NCBI RefSeq assembly: GCF_022376445.1
Contig: NW_025955005.1
Coordinates: 186,001-250,000, forward strand
Origin: Fomitopsis serialis
Lineage: Eukaryota > Basidiomycota > Agaricomycetes > Polyporales > Fomitopsidaceae
Reading direction: 5' to 3'
Length of the DNA stretch: 64,000 bases
The translations under genes and the position numbers were made by a program. The notes beneath the pieces are model-generated. The model did not search any database. It saw only the letters and a list, made by a program, of their open reading frames with translations, and was not told the DNA's origin. This document shows, piece after piece, positions 46,976 to 59,723 of this stretch (positions within the stretch are counted from its first letter, which is position 1; every line of letters begins with the position of its first letter).

Positions 46976-48838
46976 ATGGTGAACGCCTCATCCGAGGCCG
47001 CTGAGTATGAGAAGCTGCTATCCTACATCGTCGCCTCCCAGAGAATCGAATTCCTTGCCGTCGCAAGCTTCACGCTCCTCATTTATGACTTTTTCATCAC
47101 TTTTGGCCAGGAAGTGAGTGCCCGCAATTCGCCGCCGAATACGAGTCTGACGAGATACCTAATAGGTCAAGTATTACTGGACGGGACCATGGTCGCTGTC
47201 CCGCGTACTGTTTTTGTTGGTCAGTACAGTGGAAGCGGAAAGTTATAGCGGGCTTACACTGACTGGTGGCGTCGTATAGAACCGTTATCTATGCCCGGCC
47301 ATATTGATGTGAGTTGTATCTGCGGCCTGTTCTCTCGTGGTGAAGAGAAACTGACTTCGCCATCAGGGTTGGACTAGTCAGTAAGTCTGTTATGGCGAGC
47401 GATTCACCGTGCGCCTCACTCATGTGAACTTACACCCGCAGCCATTTCCGGAGTTGATCTGCCGTACTCCGTGAGTGTCGCATAGTGCCAGTGGAACAGT
47501 GCGTGCTTTGCGGTGTTGCTGACCTTTGTGCTTCAGTAGTAAGCAAACGATCTCATATCGACGGCGGAGAACCGCTGAGAGTTGACCTTTGAAGCTGCGA
47601 AGCGGCCATACGGGCCATGTTCGTGATGGACTATGTAGCCCTGAGTGTCATTCAAGGTCAGTGCCTTTACCAGTCAACATCTGCATTTCAGCGAACCTTG
47701 TCACCTACAGGCATCATCGTTCTGAGGATCTGGTATATGTTTTCGGAGAGACGCATCGCACGTATCTGCGTTGTCTGCGCCTATGTCACAGCGATCGCTG
47801 CCACCGCAACAGAAATCGGAGTGCTCTTCCCCAGCATCGTCCCGCAGGAGTCCAACATCCTAGGGCTCACCTCTGACCACTGTACAGCGCCACCTGTGGG
47901 CAAGGTCTGGAGAATCTACCTACCTAACCTTATCCTCCACACGATTCTCTTCGCCGCGACGACATGGCCGGTCATTCAACAATGGGGCTCTACCTCGCCC
48001 TTGATGTTTCGCCTTGTCAGAGAGTGAGCAGACCGTATGCCTCCTGAAATGTCCCTGACTGACCAACCATCGTGGGTCCAACTCAGTGGAGGCATTTTCT
48101 ACATTGCCGTGTTCGGTGAGTCAGATTGCACCGTGCTCGTAAGCTGCGGATTGACAATTCTTGTGTGTTCAGCCGCCTCAGCCTTCACGACTATTGGTTC
48201 CCTCCGGCCGAATGACCCTACTGTACGTATTCTCCTGATTCGTGTGCATTAGTGTCTCCAGCTGACTCTCTTCAGATCATCCTTCCTGCCGTATTCTCAA
48301 AGTAAGTAACATATCGACTCACACCAGCACTGCCTGATGAAACGCCCTTCCAGCTTCCTCGTGGCCGTCTCCTCCGTCTCCGTCTCCCACCTGATGTTCA
48401 GCATCCGCTCGCTCGCCGCCGCGCTCTCCATGGACTCCCTCACGCTCCTCAGCAGCGCGGAGCTCAGCCGCGTCCGCTGGAAGCGCGGCACGCACGACGG
48501 CGAGCTCATCGTCGAGATCGACACCGTCGAGCCCGAGCTCGAGATGGGCGACCTCTACAACCCGCCGCAGCTCCCGCGCTCGCCGCGGCTGTACGCGACC
48601 AGGGTCGGCGTGTACAACGACGAGCTGCTGCCGGGCTTCCATAAGCTCGGCCCGGACAAGACCAGGAGGAACAGGGCATCGAGGGGGAGGACACTTTCTG
48701 TGCCGGGTGCGTGTACTCGACATCTCGTGTTCTTCATCAGGTTTTTGAGGCGATCTACCACAGCTTCTCAACGTGTCTCGCAGCGATGACCACTTGTACG
48801 ATATTGTTCGGCCGCATTGGGTGGAGACGCGTGTGTAA
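46976..48838 (+). CDS. DUF6533-family multispan membrane protein, copy 2
   Basis: Paralogue of the gene at 43357. The ATG at 46976 gives MVNASSEAAEYEKLLSYIVA, then FTLLIYDFFITFGQE, VKYYWTGPWSLSRVLFLL and, after an intron, NRYLCPAIL. Later exons are GIIVLRIWYMFSERRIARIC, VWRIYLPNLILHTILFAATT, and FLVAVSSVSVSHLMFSIRSL. The tail SSAELSRVRWKRGTHDGEL and IVEIDTVE is nearly identical to copy 1. The gene end is uncertain: unspliced reading stops at 48789, while a GTGTAC donor would join a last exon DDHLYDIVRPHWVETRV ending at 48838, which looks more protein-like. No function is known; the conserved tail suggests a shared cytosolic partner. Confidence 0.8.
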
Positions 48839-48997
48839 TCAGCGTGTTCCAAAGGACTGGGAGGACGGCGGCATGTAAAACAGTTATAACACTATGATAC
48901 ACATACGATACAACGCATAGCAGCGTATGGTTGGCAACAAGATGACCTCGCATACAATAAGCGGTAGGTAAAACACGAAGGGCGCGCGATCGGCCGT

Positions 48998-50142
48998 TCA
49001 CTTCCTCGCGAACGTAATCTGCAGACACGTCGTGAGATAGAACAGCGCGTGGAAGCGACGAGCGGCGCACCTTGATTTTGTTTTCGCCGTCGAGCTTGTA
49101 ATTGTGCAGCGCGTCCTTCGCCATCGTCGCGCTGCCTTCGTCCATGTACTCCACGAAGGCGATGTCCTTCTTCGTTGGGATGAGACGCACTTCGTGCAGG
49201 TTCGGGTATCTGCGTCCGGCGTGTCAGTCGGTGTTAGCTACTCACATGGTAGCGTGGATACGCACTGTGAGAAGAGGGCCATGAGCTGATCCTTGGTGAC
49301 GCTCTCGGGCAGGTTCTGCAGGAAGAGAATCTTGTTTGGAGGAAGGTACTCGTCCGGCATCTGGACGTTTGGCCGCTTGGACACGGGAACGGCGCCCGTT
49401 CCGTCGACTGTATGGTGTCAGACCGGGAGACTGCGAGCGAAACGCGCATATACACACCCTCCATCGCCAGTTTGCGTGCCTTGTACTTCCGCTTCAAGGG
49501 GTTGGTGTACCGAGTGGCCTCTGCATCAAATGGTCTCAGCAAACGTCGACGACCTGAGGACTCGTACGCACTCTTCTGCTCCAGCCTCCGCTTCTTGTGT
49601 TCCTCGAAGCGTGCAGCATCTGTTCTCTTCACCACAGCATCCGATCGTGTCCTCGCGAATGATATTTGCTACGGAGTGCTCAGCACAGGCCTCCTCAGGC
49701 ACGATAAAAAGCACTCACCATCGGTTTTGAGTACAACGGGAAGCCGCGCACCTCCTTTAACGCCTTCTGCGCGATCTCCGCCGACTCGAATGATACGAAC
49801 GCCTGCCCGCGCATGCGCAGGTTGCTATGCGCCACTACGTCCAGAACCTCTCCGTACGCCTTGAAGAGGCCGCGCAGGGACGCCTTGAGAACTGTCGCGC
49901 ATATAGTCAGCACCCTGGCAGTGTGGGCTACTACTGGTGGAGAGCGTACCGGGCACCTTGATCTTCTCGTTGAGGTTTTGGATGTACAGCGTCTCCGAGA
50001 TGAACTCCGGCTCTGCTGAGGGTGCGGGGGCAGCGGGGTCTTCAGTAGGCGGGACGGCAATGGTGCCCGGGACGGGCGCGGGGGCGGCGATGAGGCCCTG
50101 CATGGCGTCGGGGGCTACTGGAGGTGCTGCGATGTCGGCCAT
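48998..50142 (-). CDS. U1A/U2B''-type spliceosomal RNA-binding protein
   Basis: Two-RRM protein of the U1A/U2B''/SNF family, which binds stem-loops of U1 or U2 snRNA in the nucleus. The start at 50142 gives MADIAAPPVAPDAMQG and an Ala/Pro-rich leader. RRM1 has RNP2 as LYIQNL in ETLYIQNLNEKIKV and RNP1 as RGQAFVSF, spliced into ISFARTRSDAVV. A basic linker follows (HKKRRLEQKS, NPLKRKYKARKL). RRM2 has ILFLQNLPESVTKDQL and IAFVEYM, ending GENKIK spliced to ITFARK and TGA at 48998-49000. The order is the classic family layout with an intact C-terminal RRM. Which snRNA it prefers cannot be decided here; many fungi have one protein for both roles. Confidence 0.92.
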
Positions 50143-51936
50143 GATGGGTTGACTGTCGTCGCAGGCTTGGGTTGTAACAGTGGTGGCTTGAGGGATGGTG
50201 TACGCCGAAGAGACTGGAACCTTATCCGTGCGCCGTGAGCCTGATTAGGCAATTTACGACAACCGGCCGACTCGTTCGGGGACTGGTCTCTGATGATGCC
50301 CCGAAACGGCAGTCCGGAGACCAATACGACACCGCGGCCAATGATTCTGTACTTACCGACAACATCAGGGAAAGCGATTCCCTCGAAATTCGACCTGCAT
50401 CTCACCGGCGGTCATTTACGATCCCAGTGGCTCAGGAAACGTCGCGCGCGATCCAGTGTCTCACGGCATGAGATTGTTGCTCAGCCCGATGATCGGATCA
50501 AGATCCCGCGCGCGGGCCGTGCTTTCAGTCTCGCAGACCCAGCGCAGACCCGGTACATATTGGAAGTGCCAGACATTTATGAACATACTGGGTGCCAAAT
50601 AGAGCTTGGCGAGCCTACCTCGACGAAGGGTGTAGCCCCCGCGGTGCACGTTGATGGGAAACTGCCAGGGAATCATTCGCCTCCTCAGCTACAGTCCACA
50701 TTCATTGTTGCCAATGTTGGAATCTCCGGGTGAGTGCCCGAATGCCGACACACCACACGGCAGCGTGATGTTGCTGTACCTGCCATATGGTACCTCACCA
50801 TCGAATACGGACTGCTAAAGCAGTTCGACTCATCGGCGGCGCCTGTATCTACACTTCGCACGTTTGCCTCCCTGCGCCAGCGAGGATGAGACAAACTGCG
50901 CGAGTTCTTTGATTGTTTTCCGTGCACGCTCGCTCTGCTCACGCAAATTTTCCTGCTGCCAGTACTTGGCCACCGGTGCTTGCTCTGACAATCCACACCA
51001 TGTTTGTGAGCTATCCGCCAGCCAATTGGCCCTCTTCGTCGTTCGGACTCGTCTCGAGTGCGTGTGTGTGTCGAGGCAAAGCCACTGAGCACGTGAGAAT
51101 GGGATGTTCCAGCCATCTGGGTCTGAGATTGCGGATCACTATTGCTCACGCCTGAGACAATGGATCGGCGTTGATCATTCCTGAGACTGTGTCTCGCCTA
51201 TGATCCTCGAACTCAAACATGGCACCAAACGAGCGAAATGTGGCATACACTTTTCCTGATGAACTTACCGACCAGGAGTCGACTGGCTGATAATACTACG
51301 ATGTTCCCTAAGCACTGCACGCCAAGGATAGCTATTGCTCGGTTTCGATAAACGCATCCAGCATCTGTATGTGATCATTGACATCTGCAACAGCTGTGCT
51401 ACATGGCAGTTACACCCCGGTCCCCAGGCCGTAAGTAAACTGTCAAGATGAGTTCGTGGCAGTCCAGGGCCCACCGATGTCCACATTTGAAACAGGGTCT
51501 ACGATGACCATCCGTCTATTATGCTTTGTGAAGACGCCTGCCTGAGCTCTACATGCTATGATCATCGCGTCGAAGATTGAGTCAAAACAGCCTGAACCTA
51601 GTAGGTAGCATCCGACTCACGGTCTTGCGCGTCCTGGATTCACCACAGCATGTCACTGAGTATATACACAACTTGGATGCAGGTTGCCATAGGTTTGGAT
51701 TAATCCGTGTGGACACTGCCGCCCCCGTTACACTCAGTTCAGAATGGAACGACGAGACCGAAACAAACGTGGCATTCCATAGGTGTCGCAGGCTAAGTAG
51801 GAGACGTAGGGTTCGCAGTTGATCTGCGGCCCGTACAGTACACAGGTATTACGGGTGGACACTATGGTACAATGTGTATGAGTGAGTGGACAGCATCATC
51901 ATGAAGCAAAAGGGCGAAAGAACGCAGACCAGAAAC
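50143..51936. other. Intergenic region, no gene recognised
   Basis: About 1.8 kb. The longest frame (50293-50733, plus, 146 residues, including RYILEVPDIYEHTGCQIELG) has no known domain and may be a chance frame. No repeat or RNA gene was seen. Confidence 0.5.
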
Positions 51937-52719
51937 CTAGTCTGCATTCTGGGGCGTGGGTAAGCAAACGTTTTGACCAGGCATTAAACTGTTACAATCC
52001 ACGGTGGGATTCAAGTTGAGGAACTCCTCCAGCGTGCTGTTACGCGCCTGCGACAGCTTCCAGCAGGTGTCGCCCGCCTTGACGTTAACGGGCTCGCTCT
52101 CGTTGGGGCAGAGCGCGGAGTTGGGTGGGGGAGGGTCGGAGCTCGTGCTGTAGAACGCGAGCCGGATTACAAGGAGCAACGCGACGGCGACGAGGAGGAA
52201 GAACGGGAAGAGCATGCGATACGCATGCCTGTTACCGCTGGACATGAAATGGGGGGACTGGTTCTGAACGATTGTGTCAATAACGGGACACTCCAACGCC
52301 GATCGAGTGGTCGCTTACCGCATCGCTCGCCAGCGGCTTGTAGCCGTCTGCCCGAGTCGGGGCTGCCTCCAGGTCTTCGTCACTGGCATGTCCGTCATCG
52401 TCAAGCACAATAGGCGCACTGGATACTATTCTCGGGAGTCGTTAGCATGGCGACTCCGCAAGGCAAGCACGACGAGAGTATTTCCGGATACCAGGAGGGT
52501 AATACACACCTTGCGTGAGCTCTCCGTAGTCCGCGCCTGCTGGGCCCTCCCAGAGCGTTCCATCTGCGTCTCGGTAATAATATTTGCTCGTGTCAGAGTC
52601 GTATCCTACCCGCTTCATGCCCTCGGGCAAGCGGTACTCGTCCTACGGCGAATCAGACTCGGTCCCACCAGGTGAGTGGTCTGGCGCCTCACCTCGTCAT
52701 ACTGCGTCCAGCGGCCCAT
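51937..52719 (-). CDS. Membrane-anchored LysM-domain protein
   Basis: Four exons. The start at 52719 gives MGRWTQYDE, spliced to DEYRLPEGMKRVGYDSDTSK and YYYRDADGTLWEGPAG, then an acidic stretch (VLDDDGHASDEDLEAAPTR). The last exon has one membrane span (MLFPFFLLVAVALLLVIRLA) and a C-terminal LysM domain (VNVKAGDTCWKLSQARNSTL, FLNLNPTVDCNSLMPGQNVC). LysM modules bind chitin or peptidoglycan-type glycans. With no signal peptide and one span near the middle, a type II topology with the LysM outside or in the lumen is the likely arrangement. That differs from secreted LysM effectors and suggests a wall-sensing or wall-linked role, which is inference. It is divergent from the malic enzyme gene. 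Confidence 0.87.
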
Positions 52720-53066
52720 TACGGTGAGGAGGTACGGCAGGAAGGAAATGGACGTGCGATAGAAGTACCTTTGACGCTCCCAGACCGCAGGCGAGGTCTT
52801 TTGTAGGTGGGAACGCGGTGAGGAGTAGAGCCTGGAGAGTCTGACGCTGCACAGCAGCGGCTGTTCCAGGCTCGCCTGGAGACCGGCCGGAGACCGCGAC
52901 GGTCTCCCCGGCGTTCGTGGACATGACGGTGGCTCCGGCGCGCATCATGGCTCCTGGCACATTCAATGGCAATGCCTGTCCTCGACATGCGTATATATAC
53001 ACAACACCACGATGACTTCATTCGACCCATCACCGCTCTCTTTCCCTCTCGCCGCTGTCCTGCACG
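52720..53066. promoter_or_regulatory. Shared divergent promoter of the LysM and malic enzyme genes
   Basis: The two start codons are 347 bases apart in opposite directions. A TATA-like run GTATATATAC at 52991-53000 lies about 67 bases before the malic enzyme ATG. No TATA element was seen for the LysM gene. Confidence 0.5.
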
Positions 53067-55214
53067 ATGTCGACGCCGGCAGCCCGTGCTCTCCGCGTCG
53101 CCCTCCGCGGCGAGAGCATCCTCACAAGTCCGCGCTTCAACAAGGGCACCGCGTTCACCACCCGTGAGCGCACGGCGTTTGGCCTGACAGGCCGCGAGCC
53201 CTGGCGCATCAACACGCTCGAGGAACAGTGTCAACGCGCATACGACCAGCTCAGCACTAGAGACACCCCCATCCGCAAGAACACGTTCCTCCAGAGTCTC
53301 AAGGACCAGAACTGGGTTCTGTACTACGGACTCATTGGCAGGCACCTGAAGGAGCTTATTCCGATCATATACACCCCGACGCAGGTGAGTATATGCGGAC
53401 CGTAATCAAGGGTACTTGCTGGACAACGTCTACATAGGCCGATGCAATCGCAAACTACTCGCACCTTTTCCGGAGAAGTGAGGGCATGTTTCTGACGTTC
53501 CCTAACCAAGACACCATGGAGGAAGACTTCCTCGAGCAGACGAAGGGGCGCGACTTACAACTCTTCGTTTGTTCGGATGCGGAAGCTATCCTGGGTATTG
53601 GTGATCAGGGTGTTGGAGTGCGTACATGTTGGTCATCTCGAGACGACATGCGAGCTAACGGCTGAGAACAGGGCATTGGCGTGAGTCGCGTTGTGTATAC
53701 AGTGATGCAGGAGTATGCTAACATTCTTCTAGATTACCACCGCGAAGTCGGCGATCTACACGTATGCTGTCGACAATGTCTCCGAGATCCAGATCGTTGA
53801 CTCTGTTGCAGGCTTCTAGCTGGAATCGACCCTGCAAAGGCACTCAGCGTCACACTTGATGTCGGCACAGACAACGAGGGGTTGCTGAAAGACGATCTCT
53901 ACGTTGTACGCCGATATACCGATTTCATCCAGTGCACGCTCACTCACCACCAATTCAGGGCTGGCCTAACAACCGCGTGCGCGGAAAAGCATACGACGAC
54001 TTTATTGACAAGTTCGTGCAGCTCATCCGCAAATACCATCCACACAGTCTCCTCCACTTTGAAGACTTTGGTGTGAACAACGCGAAGCGTCTCCTGGACT
54101 TGTACCGCGACAAGCATTCCGTATTCAACGATGACATGTATGCAACGTCTGGCTCGTACAGTTATTCACTGTTGACGCGGGCACCTACAGTCAGGGTACT
54201 GGCGCTGTCACGCTCGCCGCCCTGATGGCCGCCATCGGCGTGACCAAGTCCAAGCTCTCTGAGCAGCGCATCCTCGTCTACGGTGCCGGCACCGCGGGGC
54301 TCGGGATCACCCGCCAGCTGCGCGACGCGATGGTGCAACTCGACGGGCTCTCCGAGGCTGACGCGAACAAACAGTTCTTCCTCCTCGACCGGTACGGCCT
54401 CGTCAAAGAGTCGCTCGGGCCCAAGGTCCGCGGTGACCTCCGCGAGTACGTGCGCCCCGACGCGGAGTGGGAGGGCGTGCCCACGAACGACAAGGGCGAG
54501 GTCGAGCTCCTCAACGTCGTCCGGCACGTGAAGCCGACGGTCATCGTCGGGTGCTCGACGCGCGGAGGGGCGTTCACGGAGGACGTCATCAGGGAGATGG
54601 CGAAGGGCACGGACCGCCCGATCATCTTCCCGCTGTCGAACCCGAGTCGTCTGGCGGAGGTCGACCCGACGGACGCGAATGTGTGGACGGACGGTAAGGC
54701 ATTGATGGCGAGTGGCAGCCCGTTCCCGCCCTGCCACAACCCGCGGGGCGGCAAGGACTACATGTGAGTGCAGACACTGAGCAGATGTCCCGGGCCCGTG
54801 CTGACACCCGCCCGATAGCGTCGCAGAGTGTAACAGTGCGTATCCCAGTTGGCCTGACGCGTGGAATGCATATTGACACCCGCTACAGATGCCCTCATCT
54901 ACCCCGGCCTCGGATACGGCGCGATGATCACCCAGGCCCGCTCGCTCAGCGACTCCATGATCATCGCCGGCGCAAGGCGGCTCGCCTCGCTCTCGCCCGC
55001 CCTCTCCGACCCTGACAACGCGCTCCTGCCGGACTTCACGGACGCGCGCGAGGTGAACACCCAGGTTGCGGTCGCAGTCGCGGAGCAGGCAATCGAGGAG
55101 GGCCTCGCGGACGTCCCGTGGAAGAAGAACGAGGTGCACGAGCGGATCGTCTCGGGCATGTGGCAACCGGTATATGCGGACTTCGAGTACGACCTGAATG
55201 GGCTGAAAGCATGA
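53067..55214 (+). CDS. MAE1: NAD(P)-dependent malic enzyme
   Basis: Oxidatively decarboxylates malate to pyruvate; fungal enzymes of this type are mostly mitochondrial. The start at 53067 gives an Arg/Ser/Ala-rich N-terminus (MSTPAARALRVALRGESILT) compatible with mitochondrial import. Motifs in order: GLIGRHLKELIPIIYTPTQ, FVCSDAEAILGIGDQG, HFEDFGVNNAKRLLDLY, FNDDIQGTGAVTLAALMAA, the dinucleotide fold VYGAGTAGLGI, IIFPLSNPSRLAE, and AECNNALIYPGLGYGAMI. The stop is at 55214. Two exons are tiny: 9 bases at 53672-53680 (GIG of the GVGGIGITTAK motif) and 17 bases at 54819-54835 (VAECN). NAD versus NADP preference is not settled by eye. It converges with the importin gene. Confidence 0.95.
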
Positions 55215-55437
55215 AAACAAGAAGAGATCTTGCTAGAGATGCTGTCTGGATCGAGTCGATGGATTGGAACTAGATGTGCCAAAGGATATTCCAACTGTAC
55301 CATTCTGGATGTGGTCGTGTTATATATAGTACAATCCGTTGCGGGACTTGATACACCAAACTACTGCGAAAACACACAACACATATAGTAGCACTGCAAG
55401 TATACTTTTACCTCCTACACCTGCGCACACACAACGT

Positions 55438-58400
55438 TTACTGGGAGCTCACAACCTGCCGCACGACGAGGATTTCATCCGCTGATAGCTGGTCGACCGC
55501 GGCAGAGAAGTTGTTCGTGTTCTGCGCCGCGCAGTCCTTGAAGAATGACAGAAGATGAGCCTGTCACCACATGGTCAGTAACGCCGTTTGTTCCGTATGT
55601 CAGAGCACTGGGTCCGTTTGACGTACCTTCATATCCATTTGCGACACGGGGTCACTCTTCAAGTCCTCGTCGTCAGCCGCCTCCAGTAGGTCGTCATTGT
55701 CGAAAGGCAAACCCCCGGGCGCAGAGAGCAGGTCGGACAGGAAGGCCATCTCGTTTGCGCGCGAGGATGAGCGAGAGGGCGCGACCTCATCGTCGTCCTC
55801 TTGCCAATCGTCCTCCTGGAACATTCGTGGAAGCCGTTAGCTAATCAAGAAAGACGAGGATATCCGACAGTGACACGCACCCCGTCGTCTGAGTCGACTT
55901 CCGACGCATTCATTCTCCGTGAAGCTGCCTCTCCGCCGGACTGCAGCTCGCGCAGCAGGATTTTCAGTGCCTTCACAGGGAAGGGTATGCGAGTGAACTC
56001 TGTGGGCACTGGGTATCATTCACCCGGGTCAGCCCGCGGCTCCGCCTACACTCATCGAACACACAAAGCACGCACCAGCTTTTGTCTTCGACCTAGTCAT
56101 GATGACTACGCCTGTATCGTCAGCAACAGCACCCACTTTCTCTCGCCGTCATTACAACGCGACAAGCATTACGCAGTACACACCATTTCTTGTCTCCGGC
56201 TTGATTATCAGGTCCCCCTTCACGACGACGCTTTGGAGGCTTGGCCGGCCAGAAGCAAATAGCGAGCACAAGGCGAGGGAGCTGATGCGCTGCGCCCAAA
56301 AGCCTTGGAAGGTCTCCTCGTTCTCGCACCAGGTTTGCAGGAGGATGTCGAGGCCTGACCGCCCATCGACGTTTGTGGGCTCGAGAAGATCCAGCACAGT
56401 GTCTCGTTGATTGTGGATCAGGAACGCGAACGGGATGACAAGGCTCTGTTGCAAGGGGTAAGCGTCCATAGGTATACAATCCAGGTCTGGGCGTGGAACA
56501 TGCCTGAATGAACGTGGCGGTCTTCGCGGTGGTCATCCCACCGATCATGGCATTGAGCAATTCAGGAAGTACGGGGAGGACGTTCTCGCCTGCTCGGCGC
56601 AGCAGATGGATGATCAGGTCGCCCACCACAAGCCCGCCCGATTCGTCCTGGCTCTTCAGCTGCTTCGCAATCACCTCCAGTACGCAGTCCAGCCCTAATC
56701 GACCCGTCGTGGGGTCGGACCAAGTCTGCAGCTGCGTGCAGTCTTTCCGGATGATAGTGGTCAAACAGGCGATGCCGTTCTAGCAGTCGGCTCATCAGCA
56801 AAGTGTCTAGTCAGAGTAGGTTGGAGTCTACCTGGACGACGTCCCTGTCCTCGACCGACCGCAGGGCAAGGAACAGGCTGGGTGCGAGTATGCTCACGAA
56901 GCCATCTCCCAACCCGGACTCAGGCGCGCCCTGGGCCAGACTGCTTGCAAGATCAATGGCAGCCCCAGTGATCCATGGCTCCCTCTCGGTAGACGCCATG
57001 ATGGCGTTGGTGAGAATGGGCAGGGCTTGCTTGACCACTGTTTCGTACACGCCCGGGGCCTTCGACCCAGCCAATGAGGCGAGGATATCGGTCAGGAGGG
57101 AGATGAAGATCGGGTCTGTGGGATAGGCGTTAGCTATGCACGACCCCACGTAGCTGCTAGAAGGTACCCTTGTTGTTCTTCATCCAGATATCCAAGACAG
57201 CCGTCACGAGCGAACTGGCGAGGTCCGGCGTGATCCATGCACACTTCTTGATCTCGACAATCGTCAAGAGCGCTTCCAACACAAGAGACAATGTATCCTC
57301 CGAGGTCACAGTCAGGAATGGGCCGACGGCCTTCGCTATCCGCGGTGCCACGGGTTCCAGCAAGTCGTCGTTGATGTCCTTGCAGAAGCTGCAGTCCATC
57401 CTGTCAAGCAGATGTCAAGGGAAGAGGATCATTGGACTAACTTTAGGACGGCCTTGACCGCAGAGATCTTGATGGGTATGTTGGCCTCACTGGCCTCGAG
57501 CACTTGTACGGTCGCCTGCAAGTACTGGCCTGCCATCTCCACAGGTAGCACTTTCGTGTACTGACTAGCGAATACGAAGGCCCGACCCTGTAAGAAGGGG
57601 CAATCTACACCATATTGAGACGCTGCCATTCATATGAGAACCGTCATGATGAGTACCTGACAAGCTGAGCAAGTTCGGTATGACATTCTGGAGAAGAGGG
57701 ACGATCTGGATTTGGGCCTGTCTGCCAGAGGTAGCCTCGTCCTCGATCCAATCGAGGACCGACTCGGATTGACCGCCGACCGCCGCGAGCATGGCTTCCA
57801 GAGGACGCCACCTATATCGAAACTGAGCCTGTACCCAACAAGATGGAGCCAGGTAACCTACCAGTTCGGGTTTCCAGAGGCCTTCTCCGCGTCCGACTGA
57901 GCTGTGATCTGGTGAATGACTGATTGCATGGTGTTCATTGCTGGTGACTGGAATCCATCGATGATAGCCTGACGGTGACCCATGTGAATACAACGGAGGC
58001 AAAGAAATAATATTAGAGAGGGAACGCACGCCAAGCAAGTCAATACCAGCTATCCGGGCGCTGAAAGACATTGCCTCCTCCGCCTCTTGAGCAACAAACG
58101 CATTCGCGTTGTTGATCCACTCCTCTTCCTGTCGAACATCCACTCAGCGTGTCAGCTTCAGCTTTGAGAGAATGTACGTTCAAGCTCAGACGTACATCAT
58201 CATTCGTGATTTGCACCCACTGTGTGAGCGCCAACACCGTCTTCCCCATATTATCCTCCGTCCAAAACTCCCTTCCGCGCGCATGCCGCGCCGCGCCCGC
58301 CACAAAGTCAGAGATCGCGCAGAACAGCTGCGTCAGCTCAATGCTCTCGCCATCGGTCGCCTCTGAGGGCGGAGGAACGGCAGCTTCAGCGAGGATGTAG

Positions 58401-59723
58401 TGATGCAGATAGGCAGGATAGAGCGTGGTCAGGTGGGCGAGCGCTGCGGAGAGGAAGTCGGGAAGGGCCGGTGTGAGGAGACGGTGGAAAGGCACTTGAA
58501 TCGTGTCAAGAGCCTACATATCGGATGTGAACACGGCATTAAGCAACAGCGCCGAACCAAACGTACCTTGAAGATCTGAATGCGCAGTGCGACACCGTCC
58601 CAGTTCGGTGTGCCGTCAACGTCGCGCCTCGGGTCAATGTTCAGTAGGAATTTGAATGCGTCCAGCCATGCGGGAAGGATGGACTGAGCGGCCTCCTTGA
58701 CCGCCTGCGGGTGCTCCTGCTTCACCATGAACAGCGTCTCCACACACGTCCTGAAGACCCCGACAGCGCGTGCGCGCGTGAGCACGCTATGTTGCTGCAG
58801 ACGCGATCAGCACTCTTAAGCCAGAACGCGAGGTGGGCGGCGCGTACCTCAGGCGCGCCGAGGATGTTCAGCAGAATCGGGAGCAACTGTCTGAGGACGG
58901 GCAGGATCTGGTCTTCCGTCAAGTCCGCCTTGATGAACTCAGCCAACACCTGCATCGCGCCGTGCACGGACGACGGTGAATTCGAGGACAGAAGTGCGAT
59001 CAGCGCGTCGAGTAGGTCTGGCCACTCATCCGGCCAGTCAGCGTTTGCGATGGTCGTGATGATTTGCGCCTGATGAAGAATACGGTTCAGTGTGATGCGT
59101 AAGCCGGAGGTCAAGGTGGCGGTCTACACTGAGGGAGCGGATTTTATTTTGAAGGTCGGAGAGGGTCTGGAAGACGACTTGGCGAATCTGGCCTTTGAGC
59201 TGCGCGGGGTGCGGTTTCGTCAGAAACGATTGGGCACGACATATACACGCTGGGGTGGCATGCACGGAAGTGGCGTCTGAAACGGAGGGCAATGTAACTT
59301 ACCTCGACCGGTACCGCACCCATGCTTCTCCATTTCGGTAGCGCGGGAGACCATCTTTCATTCACAAACTTACGCAGAACGACTGAGGCCGAGTGCTAGC
59401 ACGAACGATCGCCATCAAGCCAGGTCCATGAAACTCAGTTGCAAGGAGGATACTCATCTGTCTAAGCCCTACGTCCGCGCCCTGGCTCGCCACGAGCTGT
59501 GCAAGCACCAAGCCCGCCTCTGCACGCGCGTCGATAAACCGTGGAAATTCAAGTCATAGTATAAGGACGCGTCAGATGGGCGCGAGTAACACAAAGAATG
59601 GTAAGACGCGCCTGGGGCAGCGAGCATGTCGCCGAGGGTGAGCTCGGCCTTGATGCGCGTGGTGGTATCCGGGGAGAGTGTATGTGTGAGGCATTGTGTG
59701 AGTTGCTCAAGTGTGGTCGCCAT
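55438..59723 (-). CDS. KAP114: Importin-9/Kap114-type karyopherin beta
   Basis: HEAT-repeat nuclear import receptor; yeast Kap114 and human IPO9 carry histones and TBP. The start at 59723 gives MATTLEQLTQCLTHTLSPDT, and the importin N-terminal region continues with AELTLGDMLAAPG. Middle exons include VQVLEASEANIPIKISAVKA, ITPDLASSLVTAVLDIW and FISLLTDILASLAG with GVYETVVKQALP, typical of this receptor. The C-terminal region is strongly acidic (EVDSDDG, QEDDWQEDDDE), as in IPO9, and ends AVDQLSADEILVVRQVVSSQ at 55438. About 12-15 exons; some borders were not checked. Other beta-karyopherins are possible but fit the acidic end less well. Confidence 0.85.

Noticed and set aside
54162..55220. 352-residue minus-strand frame across malic enzyme
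   Set aside because: Antisense to strongly conserved malic enzyme exons; made of Arg, Asp and His repeats typical of GC-rich shadows.
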